64,000 bases of DNA from Sarocladium kiliense (GCA_030734395.1 JAUZTG010000029.1:1736001-1800000); one strand, 5' to 3'; shown: positions 45,584 through 57,849, counted from the stretch's first letter. Numbers and translations are program-made. Notes: generated from the sequence alone by a model not told the origin.

Positions 45584-48500
45584 AGCGTTTATCACTCACG
45601 AGGGTGCGAAAAGGGGGTGGGAGAAGATGTTTACGAAAAGAAAGGAGGCAGTTCATCATGGATACAGGCGTTCATGAGTCGCTGCATGGATATACCGGAA
45701 GGAAGGGGTTCGAAAGCATGAAGAACAGGAAGATAATCCAGCGGATTGACGAGACGCGGCGATGCTTTCGTATCATGCAAATCTATGGGGTTGAAAGAAA
45801 AGAAGGTAGATCTACAGAAGCGAAATGATCAGCGAAGAACTTTCCAAAACATCACGGCTTCCTCTGTGCTGCTCAACAGCAAATTTTGCCTTCACTAGCC
45901 CAGTCAATAAACGTAAAACAAAACGGCCTCATTCTTTACTTCTGCTGCACAATATCAGCTCGCCACCATCAAATCACCTCACCAAGCCTCACACCCGTCA
46001 GTCTTTGCCATTCGGTTTGTTGATCTACACTGGCTCCTTGTGCTGTCTTTCCTTCTTCCTCTTCCAACTAATCCGCAGTTCCCGAACCGAGGTGCAGTGG
46101 AAGCTATCACCTGCTCATCTTTTCCTTCTTTCAACAGACAGCCGTTCGACGCGTGCGCGCGCACGCCGAGATCTTGTCAATTTTAGAACTACAAAAGGAA
46201 AAACGAAACCGTCCAAGACGTGGTGCTTGTTTCGAGAGTCCCCCCTGTCGTTTGCCGGGGAGAGCTGTTGTTCATGCCGTTGGCGCATTGAAATAGTTGT
46301 TTCTCCAGGGAGACAAACTTGCTTGTCCGCGCAACTAGGCTTGTAACCCTGGCCTCTGGAGCTTTCTTGCAAATTCCCATGTCAGGACATCTTCTCAGCT
46401 CAGGATGTTGGTCAGATGTATCCGAGCATTGCCCGGCTGCTTCGTCCAGGATGTGGTCATAGACATGGGCAAGTTGGAGGGGTTACTAAGATCTAGGGTG
46501 TCAAGATCGAGGATCATTTGTGTAAGGGGGTCAATCAGGGCAGATATAGCACAGGGGTCGGACGTTAAGGCCGTTTGGGTCGGCATCAGCTCATTGTAGG
46601 AGACAAAAGGAGGTAGCTCATCGTTTCGGATGTGTTATGCAGGGCTTGATCAGGTATTATGTGAGCCGAACGAGCTGTGCTTTGTGAGCCATCAGCGTTA
46701 TCTCTGCAATGAATCCGCTCTGCTTTCAGCAACTGTCCTGGTCTGTTGTTGGCTAGGCATCACAAGTCTTTGCACCCTTTTTTTCTTCACACCGCCAGTA
46801 GGTGTGGCGTTTACAGTTGGCATCCGATAGGCCAGAAGTCCCACGCAGAGCCATAATGGCAGCATGAATGTAACCTGCAGAAGAGCTGATGTTCCTCAAG
46901 TCTAAGACTTCTGTCGTCAAGAGAGAGATTGATCAGGTCTCCCGTTGCTCGGCCTCAATCAGTTGCGGAAATCGTGAGGGGGGCTATAAGACAGTATATA
47001 TGAAGTATCGGAAACTGTAGTGACACGAGATGCAGCGTCAGGAGGCGCTCAAGGATGATCAAGGTGTCTGCGACAGTCACTGAAGCCTCGAGTGACACCG
47101 TGTATCTTCGGAAAGTGAACGTTCGTCAAGTCGTACGACATGATACTCTCCTGCCGTGTTGGTTATTGCTGGTTGGATGCAGAGGCAAGCATACCTTGGT
47201 GGCGGCCGCGTTTGGCGTCGTTGTTGCCATCGTTGGGGCGCACTAGGGGCGGAAGTGTCACTGGGGATAGTGGGGGAGGCGGTGGCATGTCACTGGTGCA
47301 GCGTTGAACCGCGGGAGTGACATTCGCGAATGGACCAGTGACGGCAGATTTCATACAGGCTTGACCATTTGCCGTGATGGAGGGTGTAGATGAGATCGAT
47401 GTGGACCTGTTCCAAATGTCAGTCACTATTATTGAGCAATGCTGTCAAAGGTACCTGGTGGTGCCTGGAGCATATAAATTAAATCAAGTGCAAAAGAGGA
47501 CGCGCCAAGCTGCATGCCTCTTTAATGAATCACCAGTGATAGGGCCAGTGTTACGAAAGGGTACTGGTATTCATAGATCGGAAGAGGGTGAGGGGATTGC
47601 CGAGGCACGGGAGGTGGGTGGTGTGGTGGAAGCTTCGAAACGGTGCAGACCGCAGCGTGAGGGCTGCATGTCTTGGATGATTACAGAGACGTGAGTGACG
47701 CGCAATTGGGTGGTTTGAGATGTATTTCAGGGCTGAGTGAAGTGGAGGACGGGAGTCGGGTGAGAGAGAGGGCCGTGCGTCGTGGGTGTACATAGGCGAG
47801 GTGTCCGTTGCACGCTAACAGTGCGCGCACAGTGCCTGCTGTTGCTGATGGGTTTGTACCTGGCTTAAACCTAGGCGCTCGCGCGCCCATGTAGCTTATC
47901 ATAATAGCGGCAAGACATCTATAGCCCGCCACCACGGCATAACAGCCAGCATGATCCAGAGAGAATCGCATAGCCGTAGCTGGTCAGAGTGCCAGATAGC
48001 CGACCGAACGCTAGACCACGAGCCGGCGAGACACCAGCTATTCAATATTCTGTAGCCAGGAGCCTGATAGAAAGACAACCCCTACCGAGTCCATGTTCCT
48101 GATGTGGCGGTTCGCTTCGAGGGCGTTGTGCAAGGTTTCGACGGCGGTCAGTTGTGAATCCTAGGGTGTCATTGTCAACGTGCTGCTAGTGGCGAACTTG
48201 CGTATAAGGCTGATGTAGAGTTTGAATTGATTGACAGTGTAAGGTCAGGCAGTTTGAAGTAGATTCTCTTCGAAAATCCGTCTCATGTGCAAGCTACAAT
48301 CAACCATTGAGTTACAGTGACTACCAGAATTCAGTGCTGACACCTCGACGGTGGCCAAGAAAGGCGGCACCGTGTCTTTCGTATCGCCACACTGTCCCAG
48401 ACCCCCTTGGCTGCCCCCCCCCCCCCCCCCCCCCTGCACCACCCCTCCCATCACCACACATCATATCCACCAGGCTGTTGCACCCTGTGCCTGCTCCAGC

Positions 48501-49938
48501 CTGCAGTAGTGCGATGCCCTGAGCACTATCCCAGCCCAGCCCAGGGTTTGACGTGAGGGCCTCCTCCTCTCTTCAACTGGCATCCGTCTGTTCTATCAGT
48601 CTCAATTCCACGAAAACATCACCGCCCACCTTCTCACACTTCTTCTCTTCCTCCACCTGCAGCGCACGTCCCCTGTTACCCTCGCTCATCTCCAGCTGCC
48701 TCACGTACTTCGTCTTGTCCTGCTTCCCAGTCACCATCTCGGTTACGCTTGTCTAACGAGACTGGAGGGGTCCGAGTGTTCCTCCAGCTCCATCATATCG
48801 CCGCAAGTTGCATCCCCTTCCTTCCCAGTCAGCCCTTCACCAGTGTCTTGGGAGGCTGCCGCCCTCAGGCTCGCCCAGGATTTTCACCCTGGTCTCCGAC
48901 ATCCGTTAATTGGGCATATCCGCTTCGGCTTCCTGTCACCGTTGCAACCGTCCGTCCCTGCCAGGCCACCAGTGCATCGCAACTCCTCCAACGTGCCTCG
49001 GCCTGGCCATCATCGTTGACACCAAGCCCTCGCCTGTTTCAACTCCCCGCCTTACCAAGCTCCCAGGCGAAACCCCTGGCCGGCAGCCTGCATCAGCACT
49101 AACCGGGCTGTCTGAGTCGATTCCTTCATAGCCACACTCAGTCTCTTTTAAGCAGTGTCTGAATCTGTCTTCATCGCCCCTCCGAATAAATGCGAAACGC
49201 TTCCTGATCTTGGGCCCTTGTCAACGACTCCCTTCTCACCCGTCACTTTCTTTAGCATTCAACCATCCTTACGACGAGGACCTCTACAGTAACAGCCTCA
49301 AGTCAATTTGACCGATTTTGCCTCTTGTTCTCCCTGTGGTACCGGCTCTCCATCGCCCCATTCTGTGCGACCCCTACAGCAAACACTCACCCCTCGAGCT
49401 GCGAGTATCTCGTTCAACCTTTTCGGCATCTGGCGTATTCACGCCTCAGACTGCCGCAAACTGCTTCACTTTGTGCTCCGTATCTCGCTTGTTGCTCTTC
49501 CCAGTCAACGACCCAATTCTCGCCTCTCTTTGCCCCTCTTGCCTGAATCTGCGCCTTGTGCCCGGGAACTCGGCCGAGGCTTGTCCATCTCTTGGGACCC
49601 AGAGATCCTCCGGGCAGGGCCGTCACCGCGCCACACACTCCTGGCGGCTGAACCAAGCCCTATAGAAGCATCACGTATCCGTTTGCTTCTTCTGTCGCTT
49701 ACAAGTTGATCACTTCTGATCCACACGTGGAGTCTGGGTTTCGAACCTCGATCGGGTTCATGCGAGGGCAACTGGGTGTCCCTTGCGAGCGTGGTATCTG
49801 ACAGGACTGGTTCCTGAAGGACTATATCATTCACCGACACCGTCCAATCTTTCATTTCTCCTCTTCACTCCTCATCTTGCAGGAGTTCCTGAAACCCCTT
49901 CCCTTCTCACATCCTGATACGCCCAACCTTCTATCATA
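45584..49938. other. Long gene-free stretch before a Zn2Cys6 regulator
   Basis: About 4.35 kb without a supported gene. Weak open frames at 46395-46586 and 47163-47426 (minus) have no domain and poor splice context. From about 48.5 to 49.93 kb the plus strand is almost continuously pyrimidine-rich (ctcctcctct, cttctcttcc, cccttcccttctc) with several ATG-initiated frames. This is the appearance of a long 5' leader with upstream reading frames, belonging to the regulator that starts at 49939; this is inference. Confidence 0.4.
48414..48434 (+). repeat. Homopolymer tract of 21 cytosines
   Basis: An uninterrupted run of 21 C between ggctg and tgcaccacc, in gene-free DNA about 1.5 kb before the Zn2Cys6 regulator. 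Homopolymers of this length mutate readily and are often mis-sized by sequencing, so the exact count should not be trusted. Confidence 0.9.
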
Positions 49939-51916
49939 ATGGTCTACTGCGGGAAACCCTCTCGGGGCTGCCAAATGTGCAGGACTCGCCGGATTAAGGT
50001 ATGTTGTGGCAGGGACCACTACGAGTCAGGTCAGTGCTAACGATGACAGTGCGATGAGACGAAGCCAAAGTGTAATCAATGTGCCAAATCCAGGCGCGAG
50101 TGTCCTGGTTACAAAGACGAGTTTGACCTAGTCTTCCGGAATGAGACGCAAGCCACGGAGCGCAGGGCACGCAAGGCCAACAAAAAGGCCATTGCTAAGC
50201 TGAACAAGGACGCCCCAGAGTCAGCGAAGCCACAATCGTCACCACCGTTCCAATCGTCCGATAGTCAGGTCACAATCAAGAGTCCTAGAGTGCCTCTGGA
50301 CCAGCAAGCCGAGTGCCACTTCGTCGCTAACTGGGTCCTCATTCCCCGACAAGGAGGCACTCGCGGGTTCATGGAGCACCTTGTACCTTTACTCAAGCAC
50401 CACAGCACCTGCTATCATTTCAGACTCGCATTTGACGCTTGTGCCTTGGCGTCGCTCAACAATCGTGTCGGTTCTGGTCATGACTTTGAGAAGGAATCAC
50501 TTGGACTATACACCAAAGCCCTATCGTCGACCTTTGCAGCATTGAAGGATCCAGTCACTGCCACCGCAGATACAACACTTGCCGCCATCCTTCTGCTCGG
50601 TCTCTACGAAAACATCTCAGCTAGGCAGATGGGTATGCTTGCGTGGGGTTCTCATATTGAAGGTGCTATTCAGCTTGTCAAGGCCCGAGGCCGTAGTATT
50701 CTGAGCACTCAAACAGGCCGCTGGCTGTTCATTGCTGTACGAACGCAGATGGTACGTTCTCTTTTACCAGCAACATGATTCCTTCAACTAACAGTCGGTA
50801 GATCATCCACACACTGAGCACAGGCACACCACCCATCATGGGTGTTGAGTGGTGGATCACCGACGCAGTTCAAGACGCCCATGCTGCCCAATGCCAGAAG
50901 CTCAATATTCGCGTCGGTGAGCTTCGCGCCGAGGTCAACCGCCTCATGACCACAGTGGGTCGTTCTCCAGAAGAGATAGAATTGATGCTGGACGTGATCC
51001 GCAAGTGTCAGACAGTCGACCAAGAGCTCGTCGGGTGGGCAAGCAATCTTCCTGAGGTGTTCCGCTGGCAGACGGTGACATGGGAAGATCGTGTCCCAAA
51101 CGGCGACTACGGCAAGGCTGAGGTCTACCCTGGCCGTGTCGATATATACCAGGACTTGTGGGTGGTCAGCGTTATCAACATGCAACGCTGTTCACGACTC
51201 ATCTTGGCTTCTTTGATTGTCCGCTGCGCAGCATGGGTTTGCTCGCCAGTTGACTACCGGACCACGCCCGAGTACGCTACTGCCGCCAGGACGTGTCACG
51301 AGATCATTACGGACATCATCGCCTCAGTCCCCTACCAGCTAGGATACTTCCACAGGCGCAAGGATCTGCACGCTAGAATAGCGCTGTCCGGCTTCGCATG
51401 TGGTGACGAGGATACCATTAAAGGATTGCCAGGCTACTTCCTGAGCTGGCCCTTAGTGTGCATCTATGGCCAAGATTACATCAGTGATACTCAGAGAACC
51501 TGGATTAGGGGCAGGTTGGAGTTCATTGGTAACCATGTCGGAGTGCGGTACGCTCATATTCTTAAGCAGGTTTGTGCCCCCCCCTCCGTTAGCTACACCC
51601 TTGATTACTTGTGCTCACCGGTTATCAGATCAACGTCCGCATTCCGTCCATGCTCATCCGAAGAGATGGCCTTATGGCAAACCCGTACCCAACAGGTCAC
51701 AATTTCGAGAAGCTTCTATCCGCTCGCAATGCAAAGCCGACACCGGGGTACGCCATGAACCCTCTGCAGCAGCGAGAAGCTATGCACAAGGCACACGTTG
51801 AGAAGCAGAAGGCAGAACTGCTGAACAAGGTTGTGGGGTCGGGTAAGCTGGACGAGTGGACAGCAAAGACCTGGCTGGCATTACCCACCAGCCAGCTTAC
51901 CACCCCTTCAACATGA
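49939..51916 (+). CDS. Zn2Cys6 transcription factor
   Basis: Four exons; introns lie near 49999-50049, 50750-50801 and 51569-51629. The N-terminus is a GAL4-type binuclear zinc cluster: six cysteines in CQMC, KCDETKPKC, NQC and EC, split by the first intron after RRIK, with basic residues RTRRIK and SRREC around it. A lysine-rich stretch (RRARKANKKAIAKLNKD) follows, a likely nuclear signal. The remaining ~500 residues are helical and resemble the fungal-specific regulatory region (FDACALASLNNR, TLAAILLLGLYENIS, GAIQLVKARG). The protein probably binds CGG-containing sites; targets are unknown. There is no metabolic gene cluster beside it, so I cannot tell which pathway it controls. The long upstream region suggests regulated expression. 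Confidence 0.87.
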
Positions 51917-52964
51917 AAGATCCATTTGACAGCCTATGGGCTTTATGGTTGGCTCGAAGGTTAGACGGAACCACAGGTCGGGATAATCTTGCGGACTTAC
52001 GATGGTGATATGGAATGAAAACACTGAGAGGTTTCACGCACGAGCATTGCAGAGCAGAAGCATGAAAGTTGCTGCTGGAGAAAAAGAGATCAGGGGTTGC
52101 TAGATCCCTGGGGGACTTAAGGTGGGATCTTCGCTCTACTCGAGGTTGTGATAATGGTTAGTGTCTGGTATCGGTTATCACAGGCCCAGTAGTTAACGAC
52201 CCTGGTTGGTACGGTTTTAATGAACATGATTCATCAACGATTCAGTGCCACTTCAACATTCGATCCCCTCGCTGCGGCGTAGAGTTCATTTAGGTGCTCG
52301 TCGCGAGGCCTGTTGCGATGCCTTTTGCGATTTAAATCATGTTGACAGCAAATTGGCGTCTTTGCTGCCAATTCTCAAGAACTTAGATATTCATAAGATG
52401 TCTTCAAGACTAGATGTGCATTGATTGACATCGACTAGTTCCAGACAACCTTTCCCAAGTATGTCCTTCCGACTTGCGGCCCGTAAGGACGTTCCCCTTT
52501 GGTGACCCGAGCGGCCCATAACTGCAGCTCATCAGCTTGTTGATTCGGACCACCTTAAGGCGTCAGCGTTTTGGAGCTCTTAGACATGCTTCCCGTACTG
52601 GGGCGGTCGTTTGTTTGGGGGTGCTGTCTGCCAGTCTTCGGCATCTCTGTTGGTATAGCCTGACGTCTGTGACCAACCCGCCCAGGACATGGAGAAACTC
52701 GGTAGTCCGTAGGTATTTCGGATTGGGCTTCAGGGCTTCGTCTGCCATTGGAAGACCAGCACCTGCCTCGTCTTGAGCAGGAGGGACCCGCATCAAACAT
52801 GAGCTGAGGTACTCACGGTGACCGAAGCCATTTCTCTGCTCCAAAACAAACATCTTCGAGTTTTTTACTTCTCTACTAAATATCCTACCCACAAGCATCA
52901 AGCTCCCGGGTGCCGTCCCTAGACAATTCCAACCGGCCGAGGAAGTAGAGCCACGCTGGACACG
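51917..52964. other. Intergenic, no supported gene
   Basis: About 1 kb. The minus-strand open frame at 52563-53012 has no domain and overlaps the next gene antisense. Nothing else is visible. Confidence 0.4.
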
Positions 52965-53543
52965 ATGATTCCCGAAGGCCGGATGCAGCTCTCCACGCTG
53001 CGCACGATCCAAAGGTCCATGGCCTCCTCCCTCCCCTCCGACCCTCCGTGCTCGCCCTCTGGCGCGCTGTCAACCACGCTCTGGATCCCTCCATCCGCGC
53101 CAGCCCTGCAGCCCGCCAACAAGCCGACGAAGACTTCATCCAAGCCATATCCAACGTCAACCCTCACGCGATGCCCAACGCAGCGTTCGGTCATCCAGAC
53201 TCCCCATTGCGGTTAGTCTGGAAGAGGGTTCTTGAGGAGATGTGTCGGTACCTCGATGCGAGGGGGCGAGGGTGAAAAGGGGAACCGCAGAGGAGAAAGC
53301 TATCCGCGACAGTTCAGGGATTGGAGGGCTCAGGGGAGAACGAGAAGGATCTGCTTCGGTTTGTAGTTGGGACGATTCTGGAGGTTGAGAAAGAGGATGC
53401 GACAGAGAGGAATTCAGCAAGAGGTATGGTTATATTCTTCCCGTTTCTTCATTGTTGGCGTTGTGCTCACCGCCGGGGAAACAGACGATGTCATGGACAT
53501 GGACAACCCTGGCCCTCAGACACAGACTTGGCACTTTCCGTGA
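52965..53543 (+). pseudogene. Short orphan gene with frameshift and in-frame stop
   Basis: Translation starts plausibly at 52965 or 52983 (MQLSTLRTIQRSMASSLPSDP). The sequence then continues convincingly only in another frame (LRPSVLALWRAVNHALD, ADEDFIQAISNVNPHAMPNAAFG, LRLVWKRVLEEMCRYLDARG). That second frame has no ATG of its own near the start. It meets a TGA at 53273-53275, yet the same frame continues well past it (ENEKDLLRFVVGTILEVEKED) to a good donor at 53424, a 61-nt intron and a last exon (DDVMDMDNPGPQTQ) ending at 53543. The frameshift is what loss of about 10 nt in the repeated CTCCGACCC region would give. I do not recognise the family. An atypical 69-nt intron could also remove the TGA, so the 'pseudogene' label is provisional. 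Confidence 0.5.
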
Positions 53544-54198
53544 GAGAAACATTGCTACGAAGCATGTCGAACCTCACCAAACCGGGTCGCACACCAGAAT
53601 CAGGGTTGTGAGAAGGACCAACTTTGCTCTCAATTGTTTCGGACAGCTATAGCCCGTCATGAATTCCAAACCAGTCCAGTAATCGCTCGTACGTACTCGT
53701 GCGCCGGTTGCTCCGTCTGCCAGACGTCCAGTCCCAATGGTGCCGAACTTTATCATCCTGCTCTTAGACCCTGGTCCCGAGTCTGGTCGCCCCAAAATAT
53801 CGCCCGAACCGTGGTCTGAAGTTCCTCGCCTCGAGTCCCCTCCGTAGGGGATGCAGTCGCATTGAGTGCCATGTCATGGCCGCAGTTGAATGAGAAAAAG
53901 ATGAAGTGTGTCGTAATCGTGCAGCGTATCCATTCGAGGGTCTTCCTCGTGTTTTTTTTTAGAAGGCTTTTCGTCGTGCCGAGCCTCTGTCTGCCAGAGG
54001 TGCTTCTATTTCTTTACTCGCTTCTTCCTGGTAAGGACAATGCCAGGTTAGCGACCCCAGGCTAGGTTTAGGGAATGACAGTCCCCCAACTCTGGCTCAG
54101 GGACATCTTGGTCAAAACACGAGAACCAGGGGTTCAATCGAACTTGACCGAGCACCGGGAGCCAGAAAGCAACAGACACCATCTCGAGGGTTGGTAAC
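53544..54198. other. Intergenic, no supported gene
   Basis: About 0.65 kb containing the 3' ends of two convergent genes. No domain-bearing frame is seen. A run of T with flanking A-rich sequence near 53.95 kb could be 3' UTR. Confidence 0.4.
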
Positions 54199-54534
54199 TC
54201 ACAAATCCTCATCCTCCCTTGTCTCGCCCAGATTCCATGCCTTGACAACCCAACTTTGCGTGGCATCGATGTATTTCTCGTTCTGGACATGCTTGACGCC
54301 CACGCGGACTCCGTCCTTTGTGAAGACGACGTTCTTCTTGCCCATGCGCTCGGAGGCGGAGTCACGGATCGCGGTGACGGATAGGTAGATGTGCCAGCCG
54401 ACCCAGGCGGCGCCGGCTAGGATGAGAATGGTGATGACGAGGGGAATGAGTTGGCTGGAGAGGGGATCAGTAATGCGTGAAAGTAGAGAGGGGTTGTCTC
54501 TTTGAGTGCGTGCTCACCGGATTGTTGAAGACAT
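54199..54534 (-). CDS. Small single-pass membrane protein, 90 residues
   Basis: Two exons: 54534-54518 (MSSTIR) and 54454-54199, joined by a 63-nt intron with a GTGAGC donor and CTCCAG acceptor. The join gives 90 residues with no stop. A membrane helix spans about residues 8-28 (LIPLVITILILAGAAWVGWH), followed by a charged soluble part (ERMGKKNVVFTKDGVRVGVKHVQNEKYIDATQSW). I have a memory of small fungal hypothetical proteins with the same order: helix, KKNVVFTKDG, VGVK and a Trp-containing tail. Their function is not known to me. Because the first exon is tiny, simple open-frame scans miss it. The orientation suggests a short N-terminal side and a ~60-residue tail on the other side of the membrane. 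Confidence 0.7.
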
Positions 54535-55489
54535 GGTGAAGCGTTGTGGTGGGTTGAGGTTGGAGGGATGCGACGAGAAGGGATGGGGGGGGTCCGGTGA
54601 CGAGTCTACGGTCCGGACGGGGAATTCAACCGAAGCGGGAGATGCTGAGGATTGTTCGAGTCGGTGGAATGGATGTTGAGAGGAAGAGAGTCACGACAGA
54701 AGGGAGGTAAGGTGGTGGGTGAGGATTGCAGAAAAAACAGGGTCTGTTGAACGAAAGTTGAGTTCGGTCTTGGACCAGTGCAGTGCCGTAGTTCACATGC
54801 TCAGCTTCAGCTGGTGGTGCTGCATTCAGCTTGTGGGTGTGTAGGCCCGTTCTGTGCCGCCGCGGAACACGTAAGTGAGTGGGTAGGAGGGGCGGGAAGA
54901 GGGCCGGTGGTTAGGGGATGAGATCGGTGTTGTCTAGGGATCAGGGGTGCGTGGTGGGTGGTGGCGAGGTGAGATTCCGATTTCAGATTGCAGGATGGGG
55001 ATCTGAGACCTGGATGACATTTTTTTCTTGGCTGCACGCGAGATTGAACTATCGTCTTGGGTTGGAAATGGTCGGAGTGAGGAAATGGATTGGATGCTGG
55101 TGAAAGTGAGGTGAGGCCACGAGGAGGCGCTGAGACAGTGTTGGTGCTACTGCACTGCACTGCACGGGGTTCATCTCAGCGTAAGGCAGACACAATCCGT
55201 TGCTGAAATGGGACTTTGGTAGTGGTGTTCAGGGATTTCAGGGACTTTGGGATTCCCCATTAGCTCGACGTTGGAACCAGTCCCACCCACATGCGCGATC
55301 CACTGACTTCGTGCTCTGATCCTTAGGGACAGGCTGAATACCATCTCCACGCTGCCAACGAGGTTCCTGGCTAGAGGTGTTTGAGTCCAACTAGACACGA
55401 CGGCTCCCCTCGCCAAGGACGCCACAGTACGGCATCCAGCTTTACACTAACAAATACATTCCTCTCCTTACCTACTGCGCATTGCTGAT
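54535..55489. other. Intergenic, GT-rich, no supported gene
   Basis: Nearly 1 kb between two minus-strand genes. The plus strand is rich in GGTGGGTGG-type runs around 54.7 and 54.95 kb, so the sense strand of the small gene's leader is C/A-rich. No gene is visible; the open frames here are low-complexity. Confidence 0.4.
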
Positions 55490-56808
55490 TTACGACCAGG
55501 TTCGTTCCCTCTTCAAGGCCTGTCTTGGTTCTGCAGCCTGCCTCCCCAAGCGCAACCGATTTGCCAATGCCCATACGAAGAAGACGCCACACGTGGTTGG
55601 GATCGTAAAGGCCCAATAAACCCAAAAGCGTTCTCGAATAACTGAACTGTCGGACCATTGCAGCGTCGGCATAGAGAAGAGCGCAGCGAAATAGGTAGCC
55701 GGCAAGAACAGCATCGTCATGATGGAGATGGTCTTCATCGCCCCGCTATCTTCTTTCGCTGCTCGTGCGATGTCGAGATTCGCCGCCGTCAGTCTTTTGC
55801 TCTCCTCTGTAAGCTCAATGCTGGCTTTGGTGTCTGCGCGCGAAATGAGACTGAATAGCTGTACCTTTTGTGAGCTCGACTTTATTCAAGTTCGAGAAAA
55901 TGAGGATTACTGACCACTGATGTCTGGTTCCGAGTTCTCTCCGACAAATCTTCCAGCTTGGAGATTTCGTGATCGAGATATCCTTTAGCAATGAGCAACG
56001 CCTCCTGGTCCTCGAACAGAGGTCCTCCGGAGCTATCTGACTGGGTGAGGCATCGATACATGGCAGACAGTGATCCACAATGCTTCCGCGATGTGGACAA
56101 TGTGGAAGCAACTCGTGACACCTTTCGAAGCCATTCCGTGTAAAGGTCTGGATTGTCTTGGCCCGGAATGTTGAGATCCTTTCCATATCCTGTTCCTCTC
56201 TCAACTGTGTCCAGGACAGCCCAACACTCGTCGTTCTTTGTCTTGGCCCATTTCACGCCCAGGATACAACTGTGCCATACCAGTCCCAGGGGTTGGCTGA
56301 GCAACTCGGCATCATATTCTGGGAAGAACTTGACGGCAGAGATGCTTGCGCGTTCGGCTGGTGTGTATGCAATATATGCCTGTGTCCCGCACGAGATCAG
56401 CAGCGCCCGTGTCGTGCTGGATGCCCTGTCAAAAGTCCAGAGGACGCTGGTCATTGAAACTCTGGCATAGTAGGTGTCGTTTTGCTTCCCTGGGTACCAG
56501 CAAAACGTTGATTCAATTGAGGACAACGGGCGAAAGGCAGCATGATCGATTTTGAAGAGATCAACCAGCGCGATGAAGAGCTCTCTCTTAAAGTCAAATC
56601 GGATATCTGCGCTGACGTGGGGAAGACAAACTAACAGAGATCCCCCTGCAGTCAATCGGTTCTTGGCTTGTGTGAATATCTCGGCCTCCGGAAATGATGA
56701 CCATCGAGGCTCTGGTCCCTGGCTAAGGATATGCGAATTTTGCGATATGCCGGTGAAGTGAATATTCTGGTTGAAGCGATTCAAGGCGTCTCTTCGAATC
56801 TGTTCCAT
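55490..56808 (-). CDS. CorA-like membrane protein (fungal type)
   Basis: Two exons with one intron near 55911-55863; the start ATG at 56808 (MEQIRRD) follows an in-frame TAA. About 400 residues. The cytosolic part is helical and ends in a coiled coil (DHEISKLEDLSERT, ADTKASIELTEESKRLTAANLDIARAAKED). Two C-terminal membrane helices follow: MKTISIMTMLFLPATYFAALFS, then FWVYWAFTIPTTCGVFFVWAL. This arrangement matches the fungal CorA-like Mg2+ transporter group seen in many ascomycetes. The canonical GMN pore motif after helix 1 is replaced by MPTLQW, as is usual in that group, so magnesium transport is uncertain. Many such proteins sit in lineage-specific positions. Confidence 0.78.
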
Positions 56809-57849
56809 TTGGGAGTCTTAACGATGGAAGACCGCTTTGCTAATGTGGCTTATGGCAAGTGCTGTTCTATGGCTGAGGTGGAGAGGTAGTGCAACGCAGT
56901 ACTCGACTGATTGCCGTACTGGAAGCAAGTATAGTTGATATCCCAGTCCTAGTGGCGTTTGGAGATCTCTCTGGAGTGGTGAAGGAAATGACAAGCCTCT
57001 GAACGCAGCCGGGCGAGGACATTCCTTATATGACGCAGATACAAGGCCTGGTGTCTTGATGAGGCGTTCCAGTAGACTTGCGGCTAATGATGCAGCTGTT
57101 GTCCAGCTGGTGCGCCATCGTGGCGGAGTTTGACAACCCGCCATGTCGCAACTTGCATCCTGATCATGTGGTACTCAATGTGCGGTTTTGATTGATGTGC
57201 CATCGCCTCAGCACAACAGGCTTTCAAGCCAAAGTGAACATGTGATTGATCGTGCTGTTTGAAGAGGAAATGTACTTATCAAGCTTCGTGATGAGTTGGT
57301 TGGCAGGTTCCCAATGAAGTTGCATAAGACTGCCTGAAGTTCACTCTATCACATTGTCTTGATACTTGCGCCGGAAGATGACGCTTCAGCCGACCAAGGA
57401 AATGTGTTGGATGGAAGTGACATATGTTATTAAGCTCAATGAGAAGTTCTGGGCGGCAACAAAGAAGAGTATCGGCAGCTCCAGTTCCGGACTCCACCTA
57501 ACCCTGATGACAGATGTAAGGCTGCTATGTTAAGATGCAGTAATGTGAAAATGTACCTGATAATCATGCGATCTCAATCCAAAGTACTTCTTGCGAGTTC
57601 TGTACCTTAGAAGGGGCCACAATGTCAGCAAACACATCCCTGCACGGCACTTGATCCGCCCAACCCCCCTCCATCAGCATCCACACCCAACGTCTGGCCG
57701 TTTGCTCGCTCATTGAAAGACCATCTCTCACATTCTGTTTCCATCGGTTCGGCTTCTTTCTCTCTGCTCCTGCACTCACTGGGCTATACGGACTCGCATT
57801 CAACGAGCCCCAGCCCTTCATCAACCTCAGCACCCCTTTCAACGTTCTC
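56809..57849. other. Divergent intergenic: CorA-like and DUF1917 promoters
   Basis: About 1 kb between a minus-strand and a plus-strand gene, so it must contain both promoters. Open frames at 56818-57144 and 57279-57497 lack domains. Confidence 0.4.

Noticed and set aside
46395..47426. Minus-strand frames as exons of an unknown gene
   Set aside because: The two frames (46395-46586 and 47163-47426) do not join by good splice sites and show no family resemblance.
53273..53275. Programmed stop-codon readthrough (TGA)
   Set aside because: The base context after the stop is AAA, not the CUA that favours fungal readthrough, and a separate frameshift upstream makes decay more likely.
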